Assembly: GCF_025060895.1 (NCBI RefSeq)
Contig: NZ_JANZKV010000095.1
Coordinates: 1-44,567, forward strand
Reading direction: 5' to 3'
Source: Stieleria sedimenti
Lineage (GTDB): Bacteria; Planctomycetota; Planctomycetia; Pirellulales; Pirellulaceae
Length of the DNA stretch: 44,567 nt
Made by a program: the position numbers and the translations under genes. The stretch's first letter is position 1; each line of letters begins with the position of its first letter. Of the stretch, positions 42,727-44,567 are shown one piece after another. The notes beneath the pieces were generated by a model that was given only the letters and a program-made list of their open reading frames with translations, did not search any database and was not told where the DNA came from.

Positions 42727-44397
42727 ATGAATCCGCCACCTCTGCTCAAGTCGATCGTTGTGACGATCGGATTCTCCCTGATGATTTCCACATTCCCGCC
42801 CGCGTCCGCCCAGTCGTTGAATTTGCAACTGCGCTACCAACAGCCCACCGCCGAAGGGTCACCCCGATTTCACCGTTTGACCCGTGACGAGCAATGGGAT
42901 CCGGCCCGCACGGCCGTGATCGTCTGCGACATGTGGGATTCCCATCACTGCGTCAACGCGGTCCGGCGTGTCGCGCAGCTTGCACCTCGAATCGATCGTT
43001 TTTGCGACACGCTGCGAGAACAAGGCGTGACGATCATTCACGCCCCCAGCAGTTGCATGGCGGCATACGAAAACCACCCCGCCCGCGTCAGGGTATCGGC
43101 GATTGCAACGGCCGCCTCGATGCCCGCTGACATCGCCAGCTGGTGTGATCAAATCCCCAGCGAAGAGGCAGCCGCGTATCCGATCGACCAATCCGAGGGT
43201 GGTGAAGACGACGATGCCGACGACCACCGCCAGTGGGCCGAACGTCTGGCCGCCAGCGGAAGAAACCCGCGGGCGCCCTGGCAACGCCAAGTCGACGTGA
43301 TCGGTATCGATGACCAGCGAGACTTCATCAGCGATAGCGGCACGGAGATCTGGAGCATCTTGACCAGCCGGGGAATCGACAACGTCATCTTGGTCGGCGT
43401 GCACACCAACATGTGTGTGCTGGGACGTCCCTTCGGGCTGCGCCGTCTGGCCTCGGCGGGCAAGCACGTCGTGTTGGCACGCGACCTGACCGACACCATG
43501 TACGACTACCGAGCCTGGCCCTATGCCAGCCATTTCACCGGCACCGATCTGATCGTTGCACACATCGAACGCTACGTGTGCCCGACGATTTCGAGCGATC
43601 AAGTACTCGGCGACCAGGCGTTTCGCTTCGCCGGCGACCATCGCATCGGCCTATTGATGCTGGTCGCCGAAAACGAATACCAGACCAACGAAACGCTTCC
43701 GGCATTTGCGGCAAAACATCTGTCGACACACTTCAGCGTCCAGTTTGCCTGGGGCAGTGAAACCGAACGTCACGAAATGGTGGGAATCGAGCAGGTGGCC
43801 GACGCCGATGCGTTGCTGGTGAGTGTCCGTCGGCGTGCTCTGCCGCAGCGCGATCTTGATTTGATCCGCGAGTTTGTCCGGCAAGGCAAACCCGTGATCG
43901 GCATCCGCACCGCCAGCCACGCCTTTTCGCTGCGTGACCAACCAGCACCGGACGGCAAGAGTGTTTGGGACAGCTTCGACGCCGACGTCTTCGGCGGCAA
44001 CTACAACGGCCACTTTGGGAACTCACTGAAAACCAGGATCCGCCGGCCCGCCGATGCGATCCATGATCCGATCGCGACCGCCACCGGAGCCATGAACATT
44101 CAGCCCGGCGGTTCGCTTTACAAGACGGCGCCGCTGGCAAAAGGCGCTCGGGTCTTATTGGAAGGAAGCGTCGAAGGTGAAACGGCCCAGCCGGTCGCAT
44201 GGACGTTCATCCGCAACGACGGCGGACGTTCGTTTTACACCTCGCTGGGACATGTCGATGATTTCGGGCAAGCCGAGTTCGAAGCGTTTCTCTCGGCGGG
44301 CATCCACTGGGCCTGTGGACTGGCCCCCCACACGCTGGCCGAAGTGAAGGCGCAGAACAAGCGTTACGCCGCCGGCGGTGGAAAACAACGGAAGTGA
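42727..44397 (+). CDS. Secreted isochorismatase-like / ThuA-like fusion protein
   Basis: A 556-residue exported protein (signal peptide about 1-29, core VVTIGFSLMIS, cleaved at PASAQS). Residues 55-300 are an isochorismatase-like (cysteine hydrolase) domain: catalytic-type Asp68 in VIVCDMWDSHHC and Cys230 in GVHTNMCVLGRPFG. The expected catalytic Lys, usually before the SAFxGT-type segment, appears replaced (GIDDQRDFISDSGTEIW), so activity is uncertain. Residues 315-540 resemble ThuA-like GATase folds with GRIGLLML-type start (HRIGLLMLVAENEYQ), GKPVIGIRTASHAF near 393 and SLGHVDDFGQAEFEAFLSAGIHWACG. Both halves recur separately in planctomycete sugar-linked loci. It is divergent from the kinase gene, and downstream sequence is repeat. 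Confidence 0.9.
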   Translation: MNPPPLLKSIVVTIGFSLMISTFPPASAQSLNLQLRYQQPTAEGSPRFHRLTRDEQWDPARTAVIVCDMWDSHHCVNAVRRVAQLAPRIDRFCDTLREQGVTIIHAPSSCMAAYENHPARVRVSAIATAASMPADIASWCDQIPSEEAAAYPIDQSEGGEDDDADDHRQWAERLAASGRNPRAPWQRQVDVIGIDDQRDFISDSGTEIWSILTSRGIDNVILVGVHTNMCVLGRPFGLRRLASAGKHVVLARDLTDTMYDYRAWPYASHFTGTDLIVAHIERYVCPTISSDQVLGDQAFRFAGDHRIGLLMLVAENEYQTNETLPAFAAKHLSTHFSVQFAWGSETERHEMVGIEQVADADALLVSVRRRALPQRDLDLIREFVRQGKPVIGIRTASHAFSLRDQPAPDGKSVWDSFDADVFGGNYNGHFGNSLKTRIRRPADAIHDPIATATGAMNIQPGGSLYKTAPLAKGARVLLEGSVEGETAQPVAWTFIRNDGGRSFYTSLGHVDDFGQAEFEAFLSAGIHWACGLAPHTLAEVKAQNKRYAAGGGKQRK

Positions 44398-44423
44398 GCG
44401 AAAGCCAAACTCCTGGCCCTCTT

Positions 44424-44490
44424 GTTAGCGGCAGGGCGCGAGCCCTCCGGTCTCCGGCGTGACCGGACGGCTCGCGGGCTGTCGGTTTCG
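44424..44490. repeat. Degenerate copy of the palindromic element
   Basis: The left arm, TTAGCGGCAGGGCGCGAGCC and onward (44425-44451), is identical to the left inner arm at 1045-1071. The right arm (44462-44488, ACCGGACGGCTCGCG…) has decayed at several bases. The outer GTGAAGCATTTT arms are not visible. It starts 27 bases after the stop of the upstream gene. Confidence 0.7.
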
Positions 44491-44510
44491 TCGGGTTCTG
44501 CTGAGTCAAT

Positions 44511-44567
44511 GGTGAGCCGCTGGCCGTCAGGCCTCGGGCGACGTCGCCGTGCCCGGCCGCTTACGCG
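44511..44567. repeat. Partial GC-rich repeat at the right edge
   Basis: GC-rich sequence with GGCC-GTCA-GGCC (44522-44533) and GACGTCGCCG-type symmetry, cut by the window edge. It looks like the beginning of another intergenic repeat, but I see no second copy inside the window. Confidence 0.3.

Overview
The window looks like a Planctomycetota chromosome, most likely a Rhodopirellula-type member of the Pirellulaceae. GC content is high (about 60% in hand-counted lines). Three paired DUF1549/DUF1553 and DUF1501 modules, a PVC-type dehydrogenase/heme-binding protein, a DUF1080 protein, a Ser/Thr kinase fused to a STAND ATPase and an FGE-like domain, and palindromic GC-rich intergenic repeats are all typical of that group. 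No rRNA, tRNA, CRISPR array, transposase or phage gene was seen. Family assignments come from motif recognition, not from database searches.

Layout. (1) 1-1450: one secreted Gly-rich protein of unknown function, surrounded by repeats: a hairpin at the left edge, a REP-like sequence, a 124-bp nested palindrome and a run of short hairpins. (2) 1451-10158: four tightly packed + strand genes, two copies of the module CxxCH-bearing DUF1549/DUF1553 protein plus DUF1501 protein. (3) 10187-13384: two - strand genes for carbohydrate work, a PL11-like rhamnogalacturonan lyase and a two-domain DUF1080 protein. (4) 13683-17030: a large beta-propeller/HEAT/c-type heme lipoprotein candidate. (5) 17078-19744: three poorly known proteins (His/Tyr-rich secreted, membrane-anchored, secreted). 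(6) 19922-38185: a twelve-gene + strand cluster, probably one transcript, headed by a good sigma70-like promoter (19830-19858). Its order is DUF1549, DUF1501, EF-hand protein, MoxR ATPase, DUF58, BatA-like vWA protein, giant coiled-coil membrane protein, vWA/GATase-like membrane protein, BlaI repressor, M56 protease with WD40-like tail, and a secreted caspase-fold-like protein. (7) 38225-42595: a 1456-aa kinase-STAND-HEAT-FGE protein on the - strand. (8) 42727-44397: a divergent isochorismatase/ThuA-like secreted protein. (9) The right edge carries repeats related to those at the left.

How the genes may work together. Regions 2-4 fit extracytoplasmic breakdown of complex carbohydrate: a lyase and a DUF1080 hydrolase candidate beside families that in Planctomycetota repeatedly accompany polysaccharide and sugar oxidation. 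Region 6 is the most interesting. A MoxR/DUF58/vWA set, normally a chaperone-like system acting on envelope proteins, is translationally coupled to a secreted DUF1549/DUF1501/EF-hand set upstream. It is followed closely by a BlaI/M56 proteolytic sensor pair and a caspase-fold-like secreted protein that appears to lack its catalytic cysteine. I infer a calcium- or envelope-stress-responsive surface assembly system. The sequence shows linkage, overlaps and domains, but not the function.
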